From Vibrio tapetis subsp. quintayensis (GTDB taxonomy: Bacteria > Pseudomonadota > Gammaproteobacteria > Enterobacterales > Vibrionaceae): DNA of 64,000 nt. The notes under the pieces were generated by a model. The model had not been told where the DNA came from. It was given only the letters and a program-made list of their open reading frames with translations, and did not search any database. The position numbers and the translations under genes are program-made. Of this stretch, positions 16,950 to 25,310 are shown piece after piece; positions within the stretch are counted from its first letter, which is position 1, and each line of letters opens with the position of its first letter. Location of the stretch: positions 558,001 through 622,000 of the forward strand of contig NZ_JAUFQV010000026.1 of assembly GCF_030409945.1 (NCBI RefSeq), in the 5' to 3' direction.

Positions 16950-17713
16950 TGCTGAACGTAAATAAAGTCTCCATCAAGTACGATCAAACAACCATTATTG
17001 ACGGTTTGTCTTTGGCTATTCCAGAAAACAAAATTACCGCATTGATTGGCCCAAATGGTTGCGGGAAATCGACATTACTCAAAGCACTATGCCGAATTAA
17101 TCCGTTAAGTCAGGGCTCTATTGAGTTAGATGGGAGTGCACTGGCACATTACCCTGATGCTCAATTAGCTACCAAGATTGCGTTATTGCCGCAAATCTTA
17201 GAATGCCCGGAAGGGATAACGGTTAAGCAATTGGTGGAATTTGGACGCTCTCCACACATATCGCGATGGGTAGGGCTTAAAGATGAAGACCATCAACATG
17301 TGGCCAAAGCAATGGAGCAAACTGGAGTGCTGGAATTTGCGCATCGTCCAGTGGATTCGCTTTCAGGAGGGCAGAGGCAGCGAGCTTGGATAGCAATGGT
17401 TGTCGCTCAAAATACGGATATTGTCATGCTAGATGAGCCCACTACGTATTTGGATTTGTCTCATCAGGTGGAATTGATGAATTTAATGAAAGAACTGAAT
17501 CGATTGGGGAAAACGATCATCGTGGTGCTACATGATCTCAATCAGGCGTGTCGGTACAGCGATCATTTGGTGGTACTGAAAAGCGGTGAATTGATCACTC
17601 AAGGGAAACCGGATGAAGTGTTTAATGAGAAACTGTTGTTAGAGGTTTTTGATTTGGAAGCTAAAATCATGAAAGATCCCGTATCTAATTCACCTATGTG
17701 TATTCCGATCTAA
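16949..17713 (+). CDS. fecE: iron-chelate ABC transporter ATPase
   Basis: 254 aa from the ATG at 16949, which overlaps the fecD stop by one base; a TTG two codons upstream is less likely. Walker A GPNGCGKST, Q-loop region LLPQILECPEG, signature LSGGQRQR, Walker B VMLDEPTTYLD and switch VLHDLNQACRY are all intact. Powers the FecCD permease on the cytoplasmic side. Last gene of the Fur-controlled operon. A strong hairpin follows at 17783-17819. Confidence 0.86.
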   Translation: MLNVNKVSIKYDQTTIIDGLSLAIPENKITALIGPNGCGKSTLLKALCRINPLSQGSIELDGSALAHYPDAQLATKIALLPQILECPEGITVKQLVEFGRSPHISRWVGLKDEDHQHVAKAMEQTGVLEFAHRPVDSLSGGQRQRAWIAMVVAQNTDIVMLDEPTTYLDLSHQVELMNLMKELNRLGKTIIVVLHDLNQACRYSDHLVVLKSGELITQGKPDEVFNEKLLLEVFDLEAKIMKDPVSNSPMCIPI

Positions 17714-17782
17714 GTTCCTTGTTCCATAGTGAGTTATTCCGGTAGCGAGTTGCGAATGTAGGGTTGACTGTTGGATAGGAAA

Positions 17783-17819
17783 ACAACAAAACCTCAATGG
17801 GTGAGTGAGGTTTTGTTGT
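17783..17819. terminator. bidirectional terminator between fecE and the CCGSCS gene
   Basis: Perfect 14-bp inverted repeat ACAACAAAACCTCA (17783-17796) / TGAGGTTTTGTTGT (17806-17819) with a 9-base loop. On the minus strand the stem is followed by TTTCC. It lies between two convergent genes and probably ends both. Confidence 0.8.
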
Positions 17820-17837
17820 GCAGTTTCTTGCATCCAA

Positions 17838-18002
17838 TTAAGAACAAGAGCCGCAACATACACCTGGTTCGCCATGTTTTTTCGCTTCTTTTACTTTCTC
17901 TTCAGAAGATGTTTCTTCATTTGATACTGGGCTTTGTACCAGTTTTTCTTCCGCTTTTTTGTCGTCTGTTTTTTTGAAAATATTGGTGAAAGAAAGTGCC
18001 AT
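17838..18002 (-). CDS. CCGSCS-motif small protein
   Basis: 54-aa protein starting MALSFTNIFKK, then a highly charged Lys/Glu middle, and ending EPGVCCGSCS. The C-terminal CCGSCS sequence is the hallmark of a small uncharacterised gamma-proteobacterial family (the CCGSCS motif protein). The clustered thiols suggest metal binding or redox function; none is established. The ATG has a good AGAGGA ribosome site seven bases upstream. It is convergent to fecE with a shared terminator. Confidence 0.85.
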   Translation of the reverse strand: MALSFTNIFKKTDDKKAEEKLVQSPVSNEETSSEEKVKEAKKHGEPGVCCGSCS

Positions 18003-18281
18003 GAGTAAGTCCTCTTATGGTTATTTAATGATACATATTTAAAGTGGTATTTTAAATGCATCTTAAGGTTAAACTGATCAAGAGTCAACAAATAGCCTTA
18101 AAGGAAACAGCTGACATGGTCAAGTTACCGCTGTTAACCGCAAAGACTTTCCTTCAATGAGATGAGGCTCACTTGTTGCCATTAGACATAAGTGTCAATA
18201 TTTAGCTGGCTTAGATTGTTTTTGTGAATGTTTTAATTTGCAATTTCAGTCTTTTCGTTAAGTTATCTTCAGGAGCAGAGT

Positions 18282-18695
18282 ATGGAATACCAAGTGGAAG
18301 GATCATGCCAGTGTGGACAATTGACGTATACACTACGAGAGAAGCCAAAAATGGTGATCGCGTGCCATTGCCAAGAGTGCCAAAAGCTTGCGACCGCGCC
18401 ATTTAGCGTGACGGCCTTGGTATCTGCTGATGCCATTGAGTTTCGTGGTGAGCTTAAAGAGTGGTCTCGCAGTTCTGATAGCGGAAACACAAATGGCGCG
18501 AAATTCTGCCCAGATTGCGGCAATCGTGTTTACCATTTCAATCCTGATGATTTATCAGTACTGAAGCTCAAATTAAAGCCTGTTGGCCTAGAAGATCAAA
18601 CTCTGTTTGAACCAAGCGCGCACGTTTGGGTCAGTGAAAAACAAGATTGGTACACGATTCCTGATGGAGTAAAGGTGTTTGATAAGCAGCCTTAA
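18282..18695 (+). CDS. GFA/CENP-V-like zinc protein
   Basis: 137 aa of the glutathione-dependent formaldehyde-activating (Gfa) fold. Zinc-binding cysteines are visible in three places: CQCGQLTY (residues about 10-13), CHCQECQK (about 29-34) and FCPDCGNRVYH (about 77-86). Most members of this family have no proven activity, so formaldehyde chemistry should not be assumed. The ATG has a CAGGAG ribosome site. First of four same-strand genes with short gaps; a second GFA paralogue ends the run. Confidence 0.87.
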   Translation: MEYQVEGSCQCGQLTYTLREKPKMVIACHCQECQKLATAPFSVTALVSADAIEFRGELKEWSRSSDSGNTNGAKFCPDCGNRVYHFNPDDLSVLKLKLKPVGLEDQTLFEPSAHVWVSEKQDWYTIPDGVKVFDKQP

Positions 18696-18749
18696 TGGCG
18701 TGACCCATTGGCCCACAAACTTGTAGGTGAATCAGTTTTCGGAGATAAA

Positions 18750-19199
18750 ATGCCCACTCAATTAGAGTTTAGAACAGTGGCTCCAGATGAATGGATTAAG
18801 TTATTCACGGTTGTTAAAGCTGGGTTATATCATCATGTTGACGCCGTATTCGGATGGGACGATGATTTTCAAAAACAACGACTTATTGATGACTATCAGC
18901 CAGAGTGGTTTTATTGGGTGTATCAAGACGGGGTGAAAGTAGGGCTGGTCTGTTATAAACCCTATGAAGATGCTTTCCATGTTCACTTGCTGATCATCTT
19001 GAATGACCATCAGGGCAAAGCGATAGGGGGTCGCGTCATGGCGAAAATTGAAACGCAAGCCCACGACGAAAACAAAAAGCGAATCACCCTATCAAGCTTT
19101 AGGCGTAACCACGGTGCTATAAAGTTCTACCAAAATCTGGGTTATAAACGCGTTAGTGATGAGGCTGATTTTGTATCTCTTAGGTTGTCTTTTATATAA
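18750..19199 (+). CDS. GNAT family N-acetyltransferase
   Basis: 149 aa from the ATG at 18750, which has GGAG seven bases upstream; a TTG at 18708 in the same frame is less convincing. The C-terminal half carries the acetyl-CoA motif (HQGKAIGGRVMAKIE) and FRRNHGAIKFYQNLGYKRV. Substrate unknown. It lies 54 bases after the GFA gene and is probably in the same transcript. Confidence 0.83.
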   Translation: MPTQLEFRTVAPDEWIKLFTVVKAGLYHHVDAVFGWDDDFQKQRLIDDYQPEWFYWVYQDGVKVGLVCYKPYEDAFHVHLLIILNDHQGKAIGGRVMAKIETQAHDENKKRITLSSFRRNHGAIKFYQNLGYKRVSDEADFVSLRLSFI

Positions 19200-19272
19200 C
19201 TTAGCTTGTCCGTTATATAACAACGGCCGTATAGGGCTTGCGGCAAAGCATTATTAGGGAGTAGTAGTTTAG

Positions 19273-19743
19273 ATGGTTATTATTGAAAAGCTGACCGATG
19301 TTCGGCGAGCAGAAGCGTGTGCGTTAAGTGTGAAAGAACAACAAGGGCAATTTACCGTAGACAATATCGGTGAGTTCTTACCAACACTGCCTGACACTAA
19401 AATGCCACACCTGATCTTAGATAATGATGTTGTGGTGGGCTTTTTTGTGTTTGATGCCGCTTATTCCGATGAGTACGAGTTTTGTCCAGAAAACGTTTTA
19501 GGCGTGCGGGCACTGCTTATTGATCACCACTACCAAGGACGAGGCATTGCGGGTAAGGCGATAAGCCAAATGGGCAATTTTGCTAAAATGCATTACCCCG
19601 AATTTGTTGCGCTCTATCTAACCGTAAATTGTAGGAACATGCCTGCATTTGAGTGCTACAGAAAATACGGGTTTGAAGATACAAACGAGTTATATGAAGG
19701 CGGCCCAGTGGGCCCACAACATATAATGAGACAGTTTTTATAG
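19273..19743 (+). CDS. GNAT family N-acetyltransferase
   Basis: 156 aa. GNAT core with LLIDHHYQGRGIAGKAISQM as the acetyl-CoA-binding motif (about residues 77-96) and NMPAFECYRKYGFEDT near the end. It resembles spermidine/ribosomal-type small-molecule acetyltransferases, but the substrate cannot be named. GGGAGTAG precedes the ATG. Second of two adjacent but dissimilar GNATs. Confidence 0.85.
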   Translation: MVIIEKLTDVRRAEACALSVKEQQGQFTVDNIGEFLPTLPDTKMPHLILDNDVVVGFFVFDAAYSDEYEFCPENVLGVRALLIDHHYQGRGIAGKAISQMGNFAKMHYPEFVALYLTVNCRNMPAFECYRKYGFEDTNELYEGGPVGPQHIMRQFL

Positions 19744-19797
19744 ACTCGGACTCTATCAAGCCTATTGATAACCATTCCGACGGATAAGGAAAATAAT

Positions 19798-20187
19798 ATG
19801 ATCACTGGTGAGTGTTTTTGTGGAGAAATCCAATACGAAGTTGACGGTAAACTGAAAGACGCACGTTCGTGTCATTGTTCAAGGTGTCGTAAAGCATTCA
19901 GTGCCCAAGCTTCAGCTTATGCGCTCGTTGAAGCCAGTGAGTTCAAGTGGGTATCAGGAGAGTCATTACTAACGGCTTACATTGGCAAACATGGTTTTGG
20001 TTTAAAGTTTTGCAGTCAATGCGGCTCGACGTTGGTTGGCGTCTATCAGGGTGAAGTACATGGCGTGACGTTAGGTTGCGTTAATGGCAGCCCTAAAATA
20101 GAACTCGCGAGGCATATTTACGTCGGGTCTAAAGCCTCATGGGAAGTCATTGCTAAAGGCGTACCGCAGTACGATACGGTTCCGTAG
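19798..20187 (+). CDS. GFA/CENP-V-like zinc protein
   Basis: 129 aa from the ATG at 19798, chosen because AAGGA stands 7 bases upstream; a TTG 33 bases earlier is open. Zinc cysteines in GECFCGEIQYE, CHCSRCRKAFS and FCSQCGSTL follow the same plan as the GFA protein at 18282, but the sequences are clearly diverged. Reaction unknown. Convergent with the sodium symporter gene. Confidence 0.87.
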   Translation: MITGECFCGEIQYEVDGKLKDARSCHCSRCRKAFSAQASAYALVEASEFKWVSGESLLTAYIGKHGFGLKFCSQCGSTLVGVYQGEVHGVTLGCVNGSPKIELARHIYVGSKASWEVIAKGVPQYDTVP

Positions 20188-20210
20188 CACAGCGTATAGA
20201 TAGAAACAGT

Positions 20211-20243
20211 AAAAAAAAGAGCGAGAACCTGATGGGTGCTCGC
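20211..20243 (-). terminator. terminator of the NSS symporter gene
   Basis: Read on the minus strand: a GCGAG...CTCGC stem with an inner ACC/GGT pairing (20221-20243), followed by an eight-base T run (A run at 20211-20218 on the plus strand). It lies 70 bases after the symporter stop. Confidence 0.75.
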
Positions 20244-20313
20244 CCTTATTTTGGGCTTAAGGTCTATGTTAACTGACTAAATTGATTGGACCTAAGTAAT
20301 CGTTCTGGTTTGC

Positions 20314-21747
20314 TTATAGCTTCTTAGAAGCGAAGCCACCAAGAGCGATGATACCAATACCCACTAGCATGATTTCGCCTTTGCCACTGTCGAAGCCTGC
20401 CTTAATACCAGCAATTGCAACGATTGCGATAGCAAATGGAATCACGTATTTAACCAAGTTGTACCAAAGGCCAAACAGTGGGAATGACACTTCGCCATCG
20501 TTTGTGATTTCTTTTTCTAGTTCTTCGCGGTTTAGACGCCAGCCAGCGAAGATACAAAGTAGTAAACCACCCACAGCTAGGAAGATCTTATCTGTCAGCA
20601 AGTCGAAGATATCAAACGCACCCGTACCGAATAGCGTTGGACCGACACCACCAAGAGAAAGAGACGCGAACACACAAAGTGTCGCCATCACCGCACTCGC
20701 TGAGAATACAGCGGTAGGGCGCTTCATGCCTTTTTCATCAATTAAGTAAGAAACAACCACTTCTAGTAAAGAGATAGAAGAAGTTAATGCTGCAACGCTT
20801 AATCCAACAAAGAATAGCAGTGCGAACATTAGGCCAATCATACCACCCATTTCAGCAAATAGCTGAGGGACGACAACGAATACCAAACCAGGGCCTGCAG
20901 CAGGTTCCATACCAAATGCAAACATTGCAGGGAACATTGCAACACCCGCAAGAATCGCGACACACGTATCCATTGCGGTAACCATAGCGGTCGTTTGAAC
21001 TAGGTTTTCTTTCTTCTTAAGGTAGCTGCCGTATGTGATCATACAACCCATACCCAGACTTAGAGAGAAGAATGCTTGACCTAGCGCTGCTAAAACAACG
21101 CTGCTGTCTACTTTAGAGAAGTCGGGACTGAATAGGAACTCAAGACCAGCACTTGCTCCTGGTAGGCTCATACCTTTTATTGCAACAACGACAAGGATGA
21201 TGAATAACAAAGGCATCAAAATCTTGCCCGCTTTCTCGATACCACCAGAAATACCACGGATAACCACCACGATATTAAGAAGTAGGTAAAGTCCCATCCA
21301 CATGAGTGGTTCAATTGGGTTTGAGATAAAGCTACCAAAGCTATCGCCAATGGCATCCGGCGTACTGAGTAAGCCCGTTGCTATTTTGTAGATGTAAGCG
21401 ATCGACCAACCGCCAACCACAGGGTAGAAACCCATGATAAGCAAGCCGCTGACTACGCCAATAACGCCAATGAAACTCCAGCGGCGATCTTTAGATTTAA
21501 AGGCACCTACAGCAGATAAACCTGTTTTTCGGCCAACTGCAAACTCAGTTAGCATGACACTAAAACCAATAGTGATAACGAAAAGCAGATAAATGGCAAC
21601 AAATGCGCCACCGCCACTTTCACCTGCGGTGTAAGGGAATTTCCAAATATTACCAAGACCAACAGCAGAACCTGCTGCAGCCATAACGAATCCTATTTTT
21701 GAGCCCCATTTATCACGGGGCTTAGTGTTTGTAGTACTAGTAGCCAC
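20314..21747 (-). CDS. sodium-dependent NSS/SNF family transporter
   Basis: 477 aa with about twelve hydrophobic helices (bacterial NSS members such as TnaT and MhsT are 450-500). The N-terminal signature WGSKIGFVMAAAGSAVGLGNIWKFPY contains the unwound helix-1 substrate and sodium site. It takes up an amino acid or related solute with Na+, which fits a marine lifestyle; the substrate is not predictable. The gene stands alone with its own terminator. Confidence 0.92.
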   Translation of the reverse strand: MATSTTNTKPRDKWGSKIGFVMAAAGSAVGLGNIWKFPYTAGESGGGAFVAIYLLFVITIGFSVMLTEFAVGRKTGLSAVGAFKSKDRRWSFIGVIGVVSGLLIMGFYPVVGGWSIAYIYKIATGLLSTPDAIGDSFGSFISNPIEPLMWMGLYLLLNIVVVIRGISGGIEKAGKILMPLLFIILVVVAIKGMSLPGASAGLEFLFSPDFSKVDSSVVLAALGQAFFSLSLGMGCMITYGSYLKKKENLVQTTAMVTAMDTCVAILAGVAMFPAMFAFGMEPAAGPGLVFVVVPQLFAEMGGMIGLMFALLFFVGLSVAALTSSISLLEVVVSYLIDEKGMKRPTAVFSASAVMATLCVFASLSLGGVGPTLFGTGAFDIFDLLTDKIFLAVGGLLLCIFAGWRLNREELEKEITNDGEVSFPLFGLWYNLVKYVIPFAIAIVAIAGIKAGFDSGKGEIMLVGIGIIALGGFASKKL

Positions 21748-22162
21748 GGTATCTCCATCTTTTTGTTGTGTGCATCTGTACTCAGTGTCTTAAAAAAGGG
21801 TGTACATTCATCGATACGAAGAAGTGTTCATAAATGTGTACAAGTATTAGAATTATCAATGACGACTGAGTGGTGACAAGTAAAACAGTTCATGGTTACA
21901 GATGAAAGCCCCCAAAGTGTAATAATCTGACATTTGTCGTGTTTATGCTGCTAAGTGCTGATTATTTGTTCACTGCATCATCAAATTGTCGAAAAATTGC
22001 TTATATGCAATTGTTTGTAATCGGGCGGAGAGCTTACATTTTATGAAGTAATTGAAGTGAGGTAGACAAATAAATAGGAGGTAAAATAGCTAGAAATAGT
22101 TTGATGGCTTAGCTGAAATCGGCTTAAACCATCAAACGTGGACGTCTAAAAATAATTTTTTG
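21748..22162. other. 415-base intergenic region
   Basis: Contains the promoter side of the NSS symporter gene and the end of the Opp-type operon. A 9-bp inverted repeat GTTTGATGG (22099-22107) / CCATCAAAC (22129-22137), 26 bases after the ATPase stop, may end that operon, but no T run follows. The remaining 250 or so bases are A+T-rich with no visible gene. Confidence 0.45.
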
Positions 22163-23545
22163 CTAGAGTGTAATGATACGGTGACATGTTTTTGATAGTA
22201 CTTGAGGCTCATGGCTGATTAAGACCAGAGCACATCCTATTTCTTGAGTGAGTTCGACAATCAATTGCAAAGTATTCGCAGCTGTTATCGGATCTAGCCT
22301 TGAAGTTGGCTCATCGGCAATGAGTAGTGCAGGCTTCATCAATAATGCACGTAAAATGGCAAATCGTTGCAATTCTCCACCTGAAACTTGAGTGGCGGGG
22401 CGTCCTAGCAACTTTTTCGAGAGCTTTAAACGCGTAAGTAGTGGGTCGATATCATCAACAGAAATTTGATGACGTGAACATAGGTCATCGAGTAACACTT
22501 GCAATGATACGCTTTTTGCCATTGCGCTTGGAGGATCTTGATACAACTTCAGCGCTTGGCCAGAGCGCAGTTTGCGATGCCGCTTGATGACACCTTGGGA
22601 CGGCGGTATCAATCCAAGCAACGTGTCTGCAAGGCTTGATTTACCGCTGCCACTATCGCCACTAATACCAAGGATTTCTCCTTCCGACAAAGTGAACGCT
22701 AGATCAGAGAACAGCTCGTTGTTCCCCCTCGTAACGCTAAGGCCTTTTACGCTGATAAGTGGCTCATTCAAATGTGGCTTTTTTAATGTATTCCAATGCT
22801 GAGGATCGGCCTGTATGAGCGCCTTGGTGTAATCAGATTTTGGAGAGTTCAGTACCGTGTCACTTGAACCGCGTTCTTGTATCTGCCCTTGTTTCATTAC
22901 AATGATTTCGCCACCAAGACGGCGAGCGACTTCGACATCATGCGTGATAGTGATCACTGAAGCGGTTTTTTTTTGACGAAGTAACTGCTCGATGATGTCG
23001 TCTCTTCGTGAGATATCTAACCCTTTTGTTGGCTCGTCCGCTATTAAGATCCGGGTGCTATTTTGAGTGGCACATAAATAGGACACCCGTTGGGCCATTC
23101 CACCTGAAAGCTGATGTGGGTACTTATCAATATCAGCAGAAAGCCCCACGCCTGCAAATGCTTGTTCGGTCAAGCTGTTCGCGTTTTGGTTATCGTTGCG
23201 AACGAGTTGATGAACTTCGCTCACTTGTTCTTTTGAACTCATCACGGGGTTCAGTGCATACCAGGGCTCTTGCGGCAATACGGCTAAGTCTCTTCCCCAA
23301 AGGGCTTCGATGTCAGATTTCGAGCGTTGGCTGTGATCTTTGTCAAACAGTACGATATTCCCTTGGGACTGAAGTGCTTCTGGTAACGTGCCGATGATGG
23401 CATGGGCCAGTAAGCTTTTGCCTGAGCCTGTTTCACCTAAAATAGTGACTGCTTGATGCTGGCTCAATTGAAACGACAGATTGCTGACTAATGCCGTATC
23501 TTGATCGAATATGGAGAGCGATTGCACATCTAATAATATGCTCAT
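22163..23545 (-). CDS. fused dual-domain Opp/Nik-type ABC ATPase
   Basis: 460 aa from the ATG at 23545, which overlaps the preceding permease stop (ATGA); the frame is open 26 codons further but that part is not family-like. Two complete ATPase domains: Walker A GETGSGKSL and signature LSGGMAQR in the first, then GDSGSGKSS and VSGGELQR in the second, each with a Walker B ending ADEPT. Fusion of the D and F subunits is known from YejF-type importers. Last gene of a four-gene importer operon. Confidence 0.88.
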   Translation of the reverse strand: MSILLDVQSLSIFDQDTALVSNLSFQLSQHQAVTILGETGSGKSLLAHAIIGTLPEALQSQGNIVLFDKDHSQRSKSDIEALWGRDLAVLPQEPWYALNPVMSSKEQVSEVHQLVRNDNQNANSLTEQAFAGVGLSADIDKYPHQLSGGMAQRVSYLCATQNSTRILIADEPTKGLDISRRDDIIEQLLRQKKTASVITITHDVEVARRLGGEIIVMKQGQIQERGSSDTVLNSPKSDYTKALIQADPQHWNTLKKPHLNEPLISVKGLSVTRGNNELFSDLAFTLSEGEILGISGDSGSGKSSLADTLLGLIPPSQGVIKRHRKLRSGQALKLYQDPPSAMAKSVSLQVLLDDLCSRHQISVDDIDPLLTRLKLSKKLLGRPATQVSGGELQRFAILRALLMKPALLIADEPTSRLDPITAANTLQLIVELTQEIGCALVLISHEPQVLSKTCHRIITL

Positions 23546-24336
23546 GCCTCTTTTCCTTTTGCTAGAAGATGAAAACTGACCACCAATAAAAACACAACGA
23601 TGACTGGTTGAATCAGTACCCATGGTGCCTGGTGGTAGTAACGAAAGAGTTCAACCATCATGAGGCCCAATTCTGCCTGTGGTGGCCTAAGCCCAACATA
23701 AAGAAACCCGATGGAAGCCAGTGCTAAAATGGCGTTACCTGCTCCAAAGCAGCCTAGAGTGAATAGGTCATGTTTGAGAGACGGCCATAAATGTCGTTTA
23801 AATAGGTAAACCATGCTAAAGCCATAGAGTTTAGATGCCTCTACTTCTGGTGATTCGAGCAAGCTTAACGTGCGGCTTCTCACGACTCTGAAATACTCTA
23901 CCCATAGCATGAGAGAGATGGCGAAATAGAGCACCATAAACGACCCGGGGATCATGGCGCCGAATAGCAACACGAGTATTAAGCCTGGCAATGCAAGTAG
24001 CATGTTAACTAACCATGATAAAGACTTATCCCACCATCCGCCTTTCCAAGCTGCAATTACTCCGGTGATTAAGCCAAGTACAGCGGAGGTGGTGACACTG
24101 ATCAACGCCATGATGATCGATGTGCTGATGGCGCTTGTTAGTCGGGTAAAGTTACTTCTTCCATACTGATCTCTACCAAAGGGTTCAGCCCACGTTGGGC
24201 TTTCAAATGCTAGGGTTAAGTGCTGTTTGGCAATGTCTCCTTGGAAAAACAACTTTTCAGCGACGACGAGGAGAAACAACATGGCTAGGATGGTCAGCCC
24301 TGTTAACTGAGCACGAGAGAATGTGTTCTTAATCAC
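23542..24336 (-). CDS. Opp/Nik-type ABC permease (C subunit)
   Basis: 264 aa, polytopic. It contains the GRDQYGRSNFTRL region typical of OppC/DppC/NikC permeases, and the EAA-loop-like YFRVVRSRTLSLLESPEVEASKLYG that contacts the ATPase. Forms the channel with the B subunit. Overlaps both neighbours by four bases, so stoichiometric translation is likely. Confidence 0.88.
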   Translation of the reverse strand: MIKNTFSRAQLTGLTILAMLFLLVVAEKLFFQGDIAKQHLTLAFESPTWAEPFGRDQYGRSNFTRLTSAISTSIIMALISVTTSAVLGLITGVIAAWKGGWWDKSLSWLVNMLLALPGLILVLLFGAMIPGSFMVLYFAISLMLWVEYFRVVRSRTLSLLESPEVEASKLYGFSMVYLFKRHLWPSLKHDLFTLGCFGAGNAILALASIGFLYVGLRPPQAELGLMMVELFRYYHQAPWVLIQPVIVVFLLVVSFHLLAKGKEA

Positions 24337-25310
24337 GCCGCCACCTCTTCAGATTTGCTGTTACTGTCAGGTTCATTTGACTGCTTTAACCTTGGATCCA
24401 ACCAATATTGGAGTAGATCGATCAGGGTATTAATAAAGACAAACATTAACCCCATAATCAAGGCTGAACCTTGGATCATTGGAATATCTCTTCGGAATAT
24501 GGCATGAGAAAGTGCATGGCCAATACCGGGCCATGAAAATAATGACTCAATCATGATAATGCCCTCGATAAGGCTGACTGCTTGAATCGCGATAAAAGCA
24601 ATCACAGGTAACGCAATATTTAATGGTGCGTGACGCTGGAATGCTTGTTCTTGAGTGAGGCCTTTCAGGCGAGCGAATTGAAAATAAGGAGATCGCAATA
24701 CATTCAGAGTCGAGTTTCTGATCATTCGGTTAGACATGGCAGCCAAACTTAGCGCTAACGCAAATGCTGGCAGAATAATAAACTTAGCTTCACCAAACCC
24801 AGCAACTGGCAACCATCTTAGGTGTAATGAAAATACAATCACTAGCACTAAACCAATCAAGAACACAGGCTGAGCTTTCAAGGCGATAGAGGCAAATAGA
24901 CCAAATTGGTCACCAAATTTATTGGCACGCTGACCACAATAAATGCCAATAGGAATGGCAATCAGTAAGGAGATGAAAGTTGCAACGGCGGCAAGTAATA
25001 ACGAGTGACCTAGTTGATGAGCAATGTCATTGATGACGGGCTCGCCACTGACCAGCGAATTACCTAAATTGAAATGAACAAGATCCCATAACCATTGGAA
25101 GTACATTTCAAAGCCAGACCTATCCAAACCCAATTCGTCACGTACGGACGTCGCGGCGTCTGCGGTAACGTAATCGTAGCCATAACGACCTGCCGCAATG
25201 CGGTAGGCCATGTCTCCGGGGATAAGTCGCATCAGAATAAAAGTGACAGTGCCGACAGACCAAGCGACAAACATCGCTTGGTACAGGCGCTGCAGTAAGA
25301 TTTTAGTCAT
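24333..25310 (-). CDS. Opp/Nik-type ABC permease (B subunit)
   Basis: 325 aa with the OppB/NikB plan: N-terminal FILMRLIPGDMAYR and ELGLDRS, an EAA-like region (RNSTLNVLRSPYFQFARLKGLT), and the IEGIIMIESLFSWPGIGHAL motif. Inner-membrane partner of the C subunit. Overlaps the binding-protein gene by eight bases. Confidence 0.9.
   Translation of the reverse strand: MTKILLQRLYQAMFVAWSVGTVTFILMRLIPGDMAYRIAAGRYGYDYVTADAATSVRDELGLDRSGFEMYFQWLWDLVHFNLGNSLVSGEPVINDIAHQLGHSLLLAAVATFISLLIAIPIGIYCGQRANKFGDQFGLFASIALKAQPVFLIGLVLVIVFSLHLRWLPVAGFGEAKFIILPAFALALSLAAMSNRMIRNSTLNVLRSPYFQFARLKGLTQEQAFQRHAPLNIALPVIAFIAIQAVSLIEGIIMIESLFSWPGIGHALSHAIFRRDIPMIQGSALIMGLMFVFINTLIDLLQYWLDPRLKQSNEPDSNSKSEEVAA

Noticed and set aside
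17690..17875. 61-codon minus-strand frame across the fecE end
   Set aside because: Runs through the terminator hairpin and overlaps the better-supported CCGSCS gene in another frame.
18282..20187. Superintegron cassette array, suggested by small GNAT and GFA genes
   Set aside because: The gaps of 54-73 bases and about 100 bases at the ends contain no attC-like repeats, and ribosome sites are ordinary.
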